From positions 42,862,397 to 42,926,396 of the forward strand of contig CM039465.1 of NCBI GenBank assembly GCA_022414725.1: a DNA stretch of 64,000 nucleotides. The letters run 5' to 3'. Positions 39,801-50,459 of this stretch are shown piece after piece. Both the position numbers and the translations under genes were made by a program. The DNA comes from Microglena sp. YARC. Lineage: Eukaryota > Chlorophyta > Chlorophyceae > Chlamydomonadales > Chlamydomonadaceae. The notes beneath the pieces are model-generated. The model was not told the DNA's origin, ran no database searches, and was given only the letters and a program-made list of their open reading frames with translations. How positions within the stretch are numbered: the first letter of the stretch is position 1; each line of letters starts with the position of its first letter.

Positions 39801-40650
39801 TTAAGGATGGCTAAACAGCAACGTAGGGGAGCTGCATAGAAGCTGCTGCATGCGGCCAAACAAAACAATTGCATAAATACTATAATACAAATGAGTGAGA
39901 TATTCCTGGGCTATTTACCGCCCTCAATGTAGCAGAGACTCGACGGTTGCACCAGTTACACCGGATACGGTGCCACTTAGACCTAAGGGTAGACATTGAC
40001 CCAGGCCTCCATCTCACACCACCTGACGATGGCACATAAACTCAACAACTCGCAACTCAACTCAACTCGCAACTCACAACTCGAGACTCAACAATTCGCA
40101 ACTCAATAACTCGCAACTCAACTCAACTCAACAACTTGCAACTCCCAACTCAATAACTTGCAACTCAACAACTCAGCAACTCAACAACTCGCAACTCGTA
40201 ACTCAACAACTCGCAACTCAACAACTCGGAACACAAGGAACACAAAAAATACTAAAAGCCAGCTGATCACCCAAAACAAATACCCACCCCAAGCCAACTG
40301 GCCTCAGATAAGGGCAGTCAGTATATTTGGAAATAGAGAAACAGAATCACACCGACACAACTAAAAGATGGCTAAATAGCCAACTAGGACAGCTGCCTAG
40401 AAGCTGCTGTATGCGGGCAAACAAAAGAATGCTGCCTATTCTAGAAAATACAAAAATAAAAATGAATGAGCTAATCCAGGGCCTGTTTGGAAATACAGAA
40501 ACATATTCCTTCCGAAACAACTGAAGGATGGCTAAATAGCTAACTATGGGAGCTTCCTAGAAGCTGCTGATGCGGCCAAACAAAATAATGCTGCCCTTCC
40601 TAGAAAATACAAAAATAATCACTAGCGACGTATTCCTGGGCTATTTGTAA
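39801..40650. repeat. Three diverged GATGGCTAAATAGC units around an AACTC microsatellite
   Basis: Units near 39806, 40367 and 40526 share GGATGGCTAAATAGC, GGGAGCTGCCTAGAAGCTGC, GCGGCCAAACAAAA and (last two) CTAGAAAATACAAAAATAA. Between them 40036-40240 is a repeat of CAACTCGCAACTCAACAA. No gene. Confidence 0.75.
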
Positions 40651-41290
40651 ACAACTGAATTTTATCATTCCAACGTAACTTGTTTGTTATTCTACCACAG
40701 CAGTAGCCATCCGTTTGTAACCAACCCATGCATTGCCCCATGCCCCAATTGTATCCAGTGGACACTGCCCTGATTTCATTGTGCAAAGGCAAAAACTAAA
40801 TATCTTATCTTCTTCTGCACATACACTAAAGCGTGCCTAGATAATCACAGGCGTGCAGTCAAGAGCATTATGCAGTTAGGCATTGCATGCGACTGTCAAA
40901 CACTGCTGCACAATCACAATCAAGGGCACCATGCACAATTGATCAGCAGCTGCAAAGTCACAGTCAAGGGTAACAGATACAGCCAGGCTCACCATGCACA
41001 ATCAAGAGAGTAAAGAAAAAAACAAAATATCTAACTCCAATCTGAACTGTATTTAAAGCGGGGCGGTAGCCATCTGTGTGTTACAAAACCATGGGCTGCC
41101 CCATGCTCCCAATATATCTTATGGGCACTGCCCCAATTGCTTTGCGGAAAGGCGCAAACTCCATACCTCAGCTTCCTTCTACTTTATTCCTTTGTTCTTG
41201 ATATCATGCTTGGCAATGTATGGCGCACACTCTGCTCGGTGTTAGCAAATCACTTGGGGAAAAATACATGCGCCACAGGGAAGGCATCTG
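40651..41290. other. Non-coding with a diverged duplication
   Basis: ACGGCAGTAGCCATCCGTTTG-like text with CATGCATTGCCCCATGCCCC at 40690-40760 resembles 41060-41140 (GCGGTAGCCATCTGTGTGTT...CCATGCTCCC), a diverged direct repeat about 370 bp apart. No gene seen. Confidence 0.5.
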
Positions 41291-41745
41291 CTCTTGGTCT
41301 TGGTGTTGCTGCTACTGCTGCTACTGCTACTGCTGCTACTGCTACTGCTGCTACTGCTACTGCTGGTGCTGCAGATGCTAGTACCTGTCTTGGTGACATT
41401 GCTACTTCTGCTTCTGCTTCTGCACACGTGCACGCACACATACACACACACACAAAACACACACACACACCCACACACCCACACGCACACACCTGAAGGT
41501 TTCATGCCATGCACACACACACACACACACCCGAGGGTCTCATGCCATGCACACGCACACACACCTGAAGGTCCCATGCCATGAACACACACTCACACAC
41601 TGACCCCTGAAGGTTTCATACAATGCACACACACTCACCCCTGAAGGTCTCATGTCATGCGTGCACACACACACACACCCCTGAAGGTCTCATGCAATGC
41701 ACGCACACACACACACACACTCACTCTGAAGGTGTGTGAATTGCA
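41291..41745. repeat. GCTACT and ACAC microsatellites with CCTGAAGGTCTCATG units
   Basis: GCTGCTACTGCTACTGCT repeats at 41308-41370, then ACAC-rich DNA in which CTGAAGGTYTCATGCCATGC recurs about seven times with period 30-60 bp. Frames on both strands are repeat artefacts. Confidence 0.9.
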
Positions 41746-42267
41746 TGGAGCTCCTTCTTATTCTGGGCCTCATTTCCAGCTACAGGAGCATCGAACCCCT
41801 CGAGCTGTAAGCCCGCGACCAATGTCCCTCGCAGGGTGAAGCGAACCTTTTTCAGAGCCTTGCTCATGGTAGAGAGAAAGAAAGAAAGAAAGAGACAGAA
41901 CGCACATCGGCGTGGCTTGATACCTAACTCGACGGTGCCGCACCAAGAATCGCACGCGATATTTATTTGTTAAACTGGCCGGGTGCCGTGAGATGGAAAG
42001 TACACACACTATAAGGGAAAAAGGGAAGGAAAGAGAGAAGAGGAATTAGAGAAAATGGCGTGGCCTTCGATTGGGAGAAGTTGCTCGAAGAAGTTGCTCG
42101 AACGGAAGAGGTTGCTCGAGGTTGCTCGGAGAGGTTGCTCGCGGATACCCCTCCAGGCTGGGAAAAGAGGTTGCTCAGTCCCTACTTTAGACTGTACCAG
42201 GGGGGGGGGGGGGGGAGTTATGGTTATCTCGGCAGTTACGGTTAAGATGTACAGTTAACTAACTACG
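41746..42267. other. Non-coding with GTTGCTCG repeats and a G run
   Basis: GAAAGAAAGAAAG at 41876; GTTGCTCGAAGAA/GTTGCTCGAGG units at 42083-42170; fifteen or more G at 42200-42215. No gene supported. Confidence 0.6.
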
Positions 42268-42271
42268 AAGC

Positions 42272-42355
42272 GTTTACACGACACTTTTCGCGTCAGTTAT
42301 CTCGCCCAGTTAACAATTTTCGCGATAACCTAGATAACCTGCTCGTGTAAACGCC
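42272..42355. mobile_element. Short inverted-repeat element (possible MITE)
   Basis: GCGTTTACACGAC at the left and CTCGTGTAAACGC at the right form a 12-13 bp terminal inverted repeat around GTCAGTTATCTCGCCCAGTT and AACCTAGATAACC. The right part recurs at 38996-39050. No target duplication assigned. Confidence 0.5.
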
Positions 42356-42400
42356 CTCTTAGAGCGTGTCGCAAGCGACACGGAAAAACGCTTTAGCGGT

Positions 42401-42405
42401 CACGG
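42401..42405. repeat. Target-site duplication of the Gypsy element (left)
   Basis: CACGG before the 5' LTR, repeated at 48386-48390 after the 3' LTR. Confidence 0.9.
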
Positions 42406-42734
42406 TGTGACAGATAACGATCCGTCACCTGCGCTACCTCGAGGTGGCGACGACTTCCCCGAGGAAGGGGAACTGACGTGACCTGTCGGACGGTTGTAAC
42501 CGTCCACCAGGTCCGCGACCTTCGCGCGCCTTACGTCCGCGCCCTACGCGCGCCCTTCAGACTATTCGACTACTCTGGAAGGCTAATTCGAATCAACGGG
42601 TTTATCGTTAAACCACGGGAGAATGTATGAGACTTAAGCCCGAAGCTTAACTCTCTAGGCCAGAAAACAGAGAGGTTCAATTCCTTTCTCTCCTGATACT
42701 TTATATCAAGCTAAGACGTCTTTCAGACGTCACA
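42406..42734 (+). repeat. Gypsy 5' LTR
   Basis: TGTGACAGATAACGATCC to CTTTCAGACGTCACA. It differs from the 3' LTR by C/A in GTCACCTGCG versus GTCACATGCG. It is followed by TTTGGTTTTGGAGCC, in which TGGTTTTGGAGCC is the likely primer-binding site (it begins with the TGG that pairs with a tRNA CCA end). Confidence 0.93.
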
Positions 42735-42779
42735 TTTGGTTTTGGAGCCTGTTCCTTTCTTACCGATTTTTTTCCCGCT

Positions 42780-44036
42780 ATGTCTGCCTCTAACGCTATG
42801 GACCACGATGGTCACGCTGACGACCTCGATTCGTCTTCCACGTCCGAAATTATTCGAGTCGCCAGAGCATCTGCGCTTGCCGACGCTCACATTTTGGTTG
42901 ACCAATACAAGGACGCATCAACTCGTCTAGGAAGCAGCTGCCTGTGTCGACGCTCCCCTCCACCAAGCTGCAGTGGACCTCATCCGCAAGGACAAGGACG
43001 AGAAGGCAGCCCTCGCCACGGCCGCTTTACAGGCCTCCCTCGCCGAGGCTCGGGCCCAAGCCGTTGTGCCGTCCCTCTCCAGGCCATGGAGACCCTGATG
43101 GCCCAGATGGCCTCCGTCATTGCGGTAAGAGCACCGAGTAGTACCCCTCGTTCGACGAAGATGACGATTCGAATACGTGTCTATGGACGGGCACTGACGA
43201 TAAGAACTCCTAGAGGGAAGGTTTGGTGGCACACGTTGAACTTGTTCTGTGAGGTCAACGAGATGAAGGACACCAAGTTCTTGGCCTGTTTCTTTGGGGG
43301 TACTGCTTCTGATTGGGTTCTTTCATCTTTGCAATGACCCTGCCCGCCTCACGAACTCACCTGGGAGGAAGCCGAGACCGCTTTCCTCTCCTATTTCGAC
43401 CCGAAGTATGGGAACGATGATCTCGTAGCCACCCAGCGCTTGCACTCCCACGCCATCACGCAGACCGACTCTGTTCGACACTACGCCCAGGTTTTCCTGA
43501 CCGAAGTCCGAATCGCTGGTGGTCTCGACCTCAAGTCCCAGCTCGTCTTTTCCGCCTTGGTCTAAAACCGACCATCGAATGCCGCTGCCGCTCGCACCCT
43601 ACAATATTGGGGGTCGTTTCGACACGCTTGACCAACTCATTGACCTCGCCTCAAAGGTCGAAGACCGACTATCCACCATCGCACTACCATCTCTGACACA
43701 TGAAACCTCTGCTCTTGCTATGCAGTCCCACGCTAAGGTGCCGAGCACCCAGGCTCACGGCAGGCCGAGGCCAACGGGAGGCCCCGAGGGCGACTCCCAG
43801 AGGCAACGTGCCCCATCCTCCGATTTTCGCCCCGTCTATACCGAAGAAGAGAAGTCGGCCCGCAGCCTTGCAATCGCCACCAAGCGAGGGTGGAAGCAGA
43901 GCAATGGAGCCCCATGGGACATGGCCTCCATCACCGCTGCTCGAGTGAAGAACTTATGCTATAAGTGCGGAATGGTTCGAACCTTCAACCCTGGGACTCC
44001 ACCCAAGTGCCCACAATGCCCCGACGAGAGGAATTG
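42780..44036 (+). pseudogene. Gypsy gag (frameshifted)
   Basis: ATG at 42780. The Gag core is spread over frames: a helical Ala/Glu-rich part near 42975-43080 lies in a different frame from its neighbours, WVLSSLQ ends at a TGA (43335-43337), HELTWEEAETAFLSYF follows, and a TAA ends at about 43565. The last frame (43519-44036) has LDQLIDLASKVEDRLS and a zinc finger CYKC...CPQC before its stop. It should form the particle shell and bind RNA, but this copy is broken by at least three frameshifts. Confidence 0.75.
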
Positions 44037-44112
44037 AGACGTCGGTCGGCCAACTCAGAAATTAGAGCCTGATGTTACCGATATTTCTGAAAACCCCTGT
44101 GTAACGCTCTTT

Positions 44113-46336
44113 TTGGCCCAGACCGATCTCCTTTGCCCCTTGCCTCACGGTCCCAGTGAAGTACCATCGATGGTCTTCCCGACTGCATTACCACCACCAC
44201 CACCGATTCCGTGCATCTCGGCATGCGCAACTTTGACGGTCCACGCGGACCAAGACACTGCCCTTTTCGATGCCACTCTCTCAGGAGTAAAAGGGAAAGT
44301 CCTCATCGACAGTGGGGCAGATGCGGTTTTTGTTTCCGCCAAGTTCCTCGCCACCGAAGGCTTCGCGACCTACGCAGGTTCACCGGTCTACGTTCGTGTA
44401 GCTGACGGTTCAACAGTACTCACCACGACTCGTGCAGATTTTACTCTCGACCTCGGCAAACACAGATCGAAGTTCAAGGGCGCGTATGTCCTCCCTACCC
44501 TCGGCCCCACTACGACAGCTCTCCTTGGACGCTCTTGGATGCTCCAGTCGCGAGTTTGCCTCAGTTTCGAAACAACTTGTATGAAGGCAACCCTTCAGAC
44601 ACCTCGAAAAACAGACCAGAACACGGTGGAATTATATTCTACTCGCCTCGAGTCGACACCGTACTCCATACCTGAGCTCGTGGCCTACACTCTCGCCAAA
44701 ACCGCACTCTTCGACTCGGTGGTCTGTCACAGCCCAGGCTTGATGACCAACCAAACGCTCAAACGGTGGGTCCGAAGGCAGAAACAGAACCTCACTTGCT
44801 TCGAAGTGGTCGTTACCCAGCTCGACGATAGCGACGATGCATTCGTTCTTAACGCACGAACAGCCCAAATCGACCCCGATCGCACGACCCGACGTGATCA
44901 AATTGTCCTGAACTGTGAGAAAGACTTCGCCAAGGCTTTCTCCACAGCCGACTCGGTCTCGGAATTACGTCCAGACACACCTCTCGTCTGCCCACTGATC
45001 GACCCACTGACCAGCCCAAAATTCTCGAGAGGACACCGACTGTCCCCGGCCGAACTCCTCGAAGTCGAACAGCAAGTCAAGGACCTCCTCGCGAAGGGAT
45101 TCATTCATCCGAGCTCGAGTCCTTGGGGATCGCCGATCCTTTTCGTAGCCAAACCCGATGGCTCTTGGCGCATGGCCATTGATTATCCAAAACTCAACAA
45201 GGTCACGATTCCGAACCGATACCCGCTACCTCGCATCGACGATCTCTTCGACCAGGTCCGAGGTGCCAAGGTTTTCTCCAACCTGGACCTCCGAAACGCA
45301 TACCACAACATACGCTTACACGATTCAGACGTATTGAAAACTGCGTTCATTACCCCCATGGGGCTCTACGAATTCAAGGTCCTACTGTTCGGACTCGCCA
45401 ACGCTCCCTCCGCCTTTACGAAGGTTATGAACACGGCGGGTGTTCCGCGACCTCATCGGCAAATTTGTCGTTATCTACTTGGACGATATCCTGATTTTCA
45501 GTAGTAACGACGATGAGCACGAAAAACACCTTCGGATTGTTCTCCAGCGCTTGGAAGATAATCACCTCTTCATCAAACGGGAGAAATGCAGTTTTTTCCA
45601 ACCGGAGGTTAAATACCTTGGACATGTGCTATCGGGTGATGGCATTCGAGTCAACGAAACCAAAGTCAAGGCAGTCGCTGCTTGGCCTACACCGACCTGC
45701 TCGAAGCACGTACAACAGTTCCTTGGACTCGCCAACTTTTTCCGCAAATTCATCCAAGGATACTCCTCGCTCGCTGCCCCTCTGACCGCTATCGCAAACA
45801 AACACCACCCTGGGGTTGGATCGCCAATTTCAACGCCGCTAAAACCCCTCGGTAAACGGAATGCCGGACTACGGGGATCAGATTTTGCGACTATCTGGAC
45901 CACCGACTGTCAAAGTGCCTTCGACGCAATAAAAGAAAGCCTTACCAACGCTCCTCTGCTTGCCCACCCTGATCCTACGAAGGATTTTCGAGCTGTCACG
46001 GACGCTTCTATCGAAGGGACAGGGGACGTACTCCTTCAGGAGGGTCGGCCGATAGCTTACCATTCCCACAAATTCTCGAAAGCCGAACGCAACTATACCA
46101 CGGGCGAACAGGAATTACTCGCCGTATACCTCGCGCTTAGGGAATGGCGATGCTATCTCGAAGGATGTACAGGCGCATTCGAGCTCGACATTGACCACGA
46201 ACCACTTGTCTACCTCGCCAACCAACCGATGCTTTCACGTAAGCAAGCCCGCTACATGGAATTTTTCTCGCGCTTCTCGAACATGAAGTGGAACCACATC
46301 GCTGGTCGTACCAATGTGGCTGACCCCTTGAGATGA
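44113..46336 (+). pseudogene. Gypsy protease, reverse transcriptase and RNase H
   Basis: Frame 1 (44113-45504): aspartic protease [11 protein letters not shown] (residues 63-73) then reverse transcriptase with [33 protein letters not shown] and [11 protein letters not shown] one-base shift near 45430-45440 moves the catalytic YLDDILIFS into the next frame (45440-46336), which continues with the thumb and an RNase H containing TDASIEGTGDVL, EQELLAVYLALREW and DIDHEPLVYL. It ends at a TGA (46334-46336) in front of the usual HPT text, a position normally occupied by a sense codon. Confidence 0.88.
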
Positions 46337-48132
46337 CATCCGACCTTCTCGACTGCTCTAACGGTGGAACGGATCCATCCCGACGATCCTATCCACTCTC
46401 GCAAAATTTTCCCCGATATCTTACTCGCATACAAACGCGACTCTTGGTTCCGGTGTCCACGCAACACGCAACACCTTACCCTTTGCCCCGATGGCTACTG
46501 GGTTGGTTCAGGCCGCTCCAAACGTTCAGCATCCGAGACGCAGATCGTGGTCCCAAATGGTAACACCCTCAAGAGTCGCATCTTGTTCGCCTTCCATGAT
46601 ACCCAGCGTAGCGGGCACCCGGGGTTCGAACGCACGTTCAACTCTATCGGCCGGTTATTACTGGTGGCGGTTATTACGCACGTTCAACTCTATCGGCCGG
46701 TTATTACTGGTGGCCTGCGATGCGCCTCGATGTGAACGACTACGTTCGATCCTGTCATTCGTGTCAATCGGTGAAGGCTTCACACCAGCGTAGCCAAGGC
46801 ACGCTCCAACCGCTCCCGATACCTAACGCTCCATTCGATTCGTTGAGCATGGATTTTATCGTGGGCCTCCCCAAGTCAGAGGGGTACGACATGATCTTTG
46901 TTATCGTTGATCGACTTACGAAAATGGTCAAGCTCGCTCCATGCAAGACGACCGATGGAGCAGAACAGATTGCGAAAATCTTCCACCGCATCATCCTCAG
47001 CGAACAAGGGACCCCGACCTCCCTTATCACCGATCGAGACGTCAAATTCACGAGCGCTTTCTGGAAGACGATCCAGTCTCTCTATACCATCGAACCCGGG
47101 ATGTCGACGGCGTTTCATCCACAGACTGACAGTCAAACCGAACGAATGAACAGTGTTCTCGAGGACACTCTCCGTCACTTTACGTCAACGACACAGAAAA
47201 ATTGGTCTCAACTCCTCCCGAACGCGCAATTTGCTATCAACAACTCGTACAACAGTAGCATTCGCGATTTTCCGTTCCGCCTCCTCTATGGACGATACCC
47301 ACGAGTCGCTCTTCAGCCTCCCGCTACGATACTCCCACATGACAGCCCACAGGCGGTGTCTTGGGTCGAACACATGACCAACGCTTTGGACTGTGCGAAA
47401 AAGGCCCTTCAGGCGGCCCAAGATCGACAACGCACGTACGCTAACCAGCATCGCCGACCAGTCACCTTCCTTATCGGCCAGGAAGTCATGCTCTCTACGA
47501 AAAATCTGAAATATTGGCCAGGTCGGGCTCGCAAGCTCCTCCCTCGTTTCGTGGGACCGTTCCCCGTCACTCGTGTCTACGATAAGCACGGTGAAACCCT
47601 CGCTGCTACCCTCGACCTTCCCGTTGGATGGCGTATTCATCCCACGTTTCACGTGTCCTTACTCAAGGCTTACGTCCCCGATGGATCCCCGATGATCCGC
47701 CCGCACCCCGATCATTTCCGGACTACTGACGAGCCAGTCTATGAAATCGGCAAAGTGGTCGACCACAAAATCGAATCTGGACTCCTCCGCTACTACGTTC
47801 AGTGGCTGCACTCTGATCACGTCCATACGTGGGAACTCGAATCCGACCTTGCAGGTCCCTGTGCCACCGACATCGACATGTACTGGCGCCAAAATCCCGA
47901 CCGCTCACGACCTATCGATATCCCACCCGTCCCTGATCCGCACGCGCCGGTCCGCCCCCGCACTCGTTGCGAGGCCTCGACAGAAACCCCTGACGAGTAC
48001 GTCCAACGAACAAGCACACGACTTCGGGAGAAGTCGCGAGCTAGAGAGGGGGGGAATGTGACAGATAACGATCCGTCACATGCGCTACCTCGAGGTGGCG
48101 ACGACTTCCCCGAGGAAGGGGAACTGACGTGA
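46337..48132 (+). pseudogene. Gypsy integrase and chromodomain
   Basis: The N-terminal HHCC finger is split: the GHPGFERTF part lies before, and SCHSC after, a 46-bp tandem duplication of GCACGTTCAACTCTATCGGC onward (about 46632 and 46678), which breaks frame. From 46720 a clean 470-codon frame has integrase residues D45, D105 and E141 (D-x35-E), then a GPY/F-type region with FVGPFPV, and a chromodomain VYEIGKVVDHKIES...YYVQWLHSDHVHTWE. The chromodomain binds modified histone tails in related elements. The stop at 48130-48132 lies inside the 3' LTR. Confidence 0.88.
48043..48056 (+). other. Gypsy polypurine tract
   Basis: GAGAGGGGGGGAA directly before the TGTGAC of the 3' LTR, the expected plus-strand priming site. 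Confidence 0.85.
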
Positions 48133-48385
48133 CCTGTCGGACGGTTGTAACCGTCCACCAGGTCCGCGACCTTCGCGCGCCTTACGTCCGCGCCCTACGC
48201 GCGCCCTTCAGACTATTCGACTACTCTGGAAGGCTAATTCGAATCAACGGGTTTATCGTTAAACCACGGGAGAATGTATGAGACTTAAGCCCGAAGCTTA
48301 ACTCTCTAGGCCAGAAAACAGAGAGGTTCAATTCCTTTCTCTCCTGATACTTTATATCAAGCTAAGACGTCTTTCAGACGTCACA
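48057..48385 (+). repeat. Gypsy 3' LTR
   Basis: 329 bp, same ends as the 5' LTR, followed by CACGG (48386-48390). Confidence 0.93.
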
Positions 48386-48390
48386 CACGG

Positions 48391-48970
48391 GCAGGGCAGA
48401 GAGCGAATAGTTAAGAAGCTTGACCTGCAGACTGCGAGAAAGGGCGAAGAGCAGGTCCCTGGCGAGGAGGGAGGCTGGGAGGTTCGAATGTAGTAGATTA
48501 TTAGTAGAGTAAGTAGCTACTCGTAGCGGAATAAGCTACACACGGTTGAACAGCGTTTGCGAAGGATCGTGACTGCTGCGATGCTGATGACTCTAGTTAT
48601 GCGCACTCCAACTATGAGCCACATGTTTGGGCGCGGAGGTGGCCGGAATTGTTCAAACGCCTGGAGAGACGGAAAGAAGGAGAGACGGAGAGACGGAGAG
48701 AGACAGTGGTGGAACCAGGGGCGACCAGGGGTGGCGAAAATCCGTAGTCACCATCCAATCCAATCCTGGCAGTCACAGATTGGCAAACAATTCGACAAAA
48801 ATCCCGGCTGCCTTCTGCTACACAATCTTGCCTTTGTTCGCCTTCCGTACAGTTGTGATGCGAGGGTAAAATTTGGCCTGATGACGATCCTCGTCAACGT
48901 GAACGTGGTAGTAATATATTGGTTACCGCCCTCAACTAAGCAGATACACCACGGTTACACCGGTCACACT
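48391..48970. other. Non-coding, no recognised feature
   Basis: GGAGAGACGGAGAGACGGAG near 48683 is a small repeat. No gene supported. Confidence 0.5.
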
Positions 48971-49012
48971 GGAGGAGGAGGAGGAGGAGGAGGAGGAGGA
49001 GGAGGAGGAGCA
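48971..49012. repeat. (GGA)n microsatellite, about 14 units
   Basis: An uninterrupted GGAGGA run. Confidence 0.95.
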
Positions 49013-49114
49013 ATTTAACCTAAGGGTTCGGCGCCCGTGAGCGCCCTCGGGCGACGCCAGCCGGCGTTGCGCATGACCTGCGAATGCCGCATGGAAGCTT
49101 CGAGACGCAGAAGA

Positions 49115-49545
49115 CCGAGACCGAGACCCAGACCGAGACCCAGACCCAGACCCAGATCAAGACCCAGACCCAGATCGAGACCGAGACCCAGACCAAGATC
49201 CAGACCCAGACTGATACAAAGACCAGACCCAGACCAGACCGAGACCCAGACCGAGACCCAGACCCAGACCGAGACCCAGGCCGAGACCCAGGCCGATACA
49301 CAGACCCAGACCGAGACCCAGACCGAGACCCAGACCCAGATCGAGACCGAGACTCAGACCCAGATCGAGACCGAGACCCAGACCCAGATCGAGCCTGAGA
49401 CCCAGACCTAGACCCAGACCCAGACCGATACACAGATCCAGACCCAGACCGAGACCCAGACCCAGACCGATACACAGACCCAGACCGAGACCCAGGCCGA
49501 TACACAGACCCAGACCGAGACCCAGACCCACGTAACCACGACCGT
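49115..49545. repeat. 6/12-bp minisatellite GAGACCCAGACC
   Basis: CAGACC and GAGACC hexamers alternate, with GATACACAGACC and CAGATCGAGACC variants. Arg/Pro/Asp/Thr/Gln or Gly/Ser/Leu repeat frames are open on both strands for this reason. Confidence 0.93.
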
Positions 49546-49548
49546 GCG

Positions 49549-49580
49549 AGAGGTGACCGCCCGATAGGGCGGTCACCTCT
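49549..49580. repeat. Perfect 14-bp stem, GATA loop
   Basis: AGAGGTGACCGCCC, loop GATA, GGGCGGTCACCTCT, directly after the minisatellite. In a bacterium this would suggest a terminator. Here no T run follows, and it could mark the edge of an element or a cruciform. Confidence 0.8.
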
Positions 49581-49599
49581 AGTTTCGGGCGTTTGGATT

Positions 49600-50350
49600 G
49601 GTTTCGGGTTCATTCATCATTCATCGTCACACTAAATAGAAGCAGTTGCTGTTTGGTTTCGGGTTCATTCATCATTCATCGTCACACTAAAAAAGCCTGT
49701 AACAAAGTAAGTAAGTAAGTTCTGACTGGCCGACCGACTGACACAGACTGATTACTAAATTAGTAATGCGAATATTTGGTACCATTTGGATGGAGGTAGA
49801 GCGAAGGCCTTCGCGAAGGTCAGCATTATTTAGGACTACACAGGCGATCAAAGGTGGAGGGTGACACGGGGGGTGACACTTGCGAAGTGGAGGGGGACAG
49901 TTGCGGAAGTGGAGGGGACACTGGCGGAAGAATACACTTTTTTGTACGGGGCGGGCCAAGTGAGGGAGGAAATCCCGAATGGCTGAAATCCCGATGGCGC
50001 ATGCCAGGGGTCGATCGAGGGAAGCGATAAGTCCATCTGGCCGCGATTGGCACTGCGAGTACCACATTTGGTACCACATGTTGTACGAAACCTCGCTTCT
50101 CTTACTTACATTTTACAGTAGTAGCTCAGTGCGACGGCACACTGTGCTACAGTGTGGTGTTGCGGCACACGGTCGTGGTTTCTCTGATATACCTTGCCTG
50201 ACTCTGCAAGTAAACTACCTTGCCGCTATTCTTCATACTGGCCACTTTGGTCCCTGCTTCTTCTGCTTCCTCTTACGAGAGACCCTGACTAAGTATCAGT
50301 GGAGCGCCTACAAAGCCTAGTTGGAGAAACATTGGCCTGACTTGTTCTGA
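49600..50350. other. Non-coding with a short direct repeat
   Basis: GGTTTCGGGTTCATTCATCA then TTCATCGTCACACTAAA occurs twice (49599 and 49657). A GGTACCA/GTACCACATTTGGTACC patch lies near 50060. Short open frames only. Confidence 0.5.
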
Positions 50351-50353
50351 TTC

Positions 50354-50450
50354 CTGAGCCGCTGTTGAATGACAGGGCTGCGAGTGCTCTCTAGACCTCC
50401 TGGAAGATTTCTAGAAAGCACTCACAGCCGTGTTGTTCAACAGCCGCAGC
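50354..50450. ncRNA. Long imperfect hairpin, microRNA-precursor-like
   Basis: Left arm GCTGTTGAATGACAGGGCTG, CGAGTGCTCTCTAGA and right arm TCTAGAAAGCACTCACAGCC, GTGTTGTTCAACAGC fold back over about 40 pairs with roughly six mismatches and a small loop. The size and mismatch level fit a plant-type pre-miRNA, but a short inverted-repeat element would look the same. No expression evidence. Confidence 0.4.
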
Positions 50451-50459
50451 TTCCCTTGA

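Larger units (their letters stand above)
42406..48385 (+). mobile_element. Full-length Ty3/Gypsy retrotransposon with chromodomain
   Basis: 5980 bp, plus strand, with 329-bp LTRs (one mismatch seen), a 5-bp target duplication, a primer-binding site after the 5' LTR and a polypurine tract before the 3' LTR. Gene order gag, protease, reverse transcriptase, RNase H, integrase, chromodomain fits the chromovirus clade, whose chromodomain guides insertion to marked chromatin. The coding region has several frameshifts, at least two nonsense codons and a 46-bp internal duplication, so this copy is not autonomous. Confidence 0.95.

Noticed and set aside
49549..49580. Rho-independent terminator
   Set aside because: The host is eukaryotic and no T run follows the stem.
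49020..49613. Arg/Ser or Gly/Leu repeat protein
   Set aside because: Hexamer minisatellite, open on both strands.
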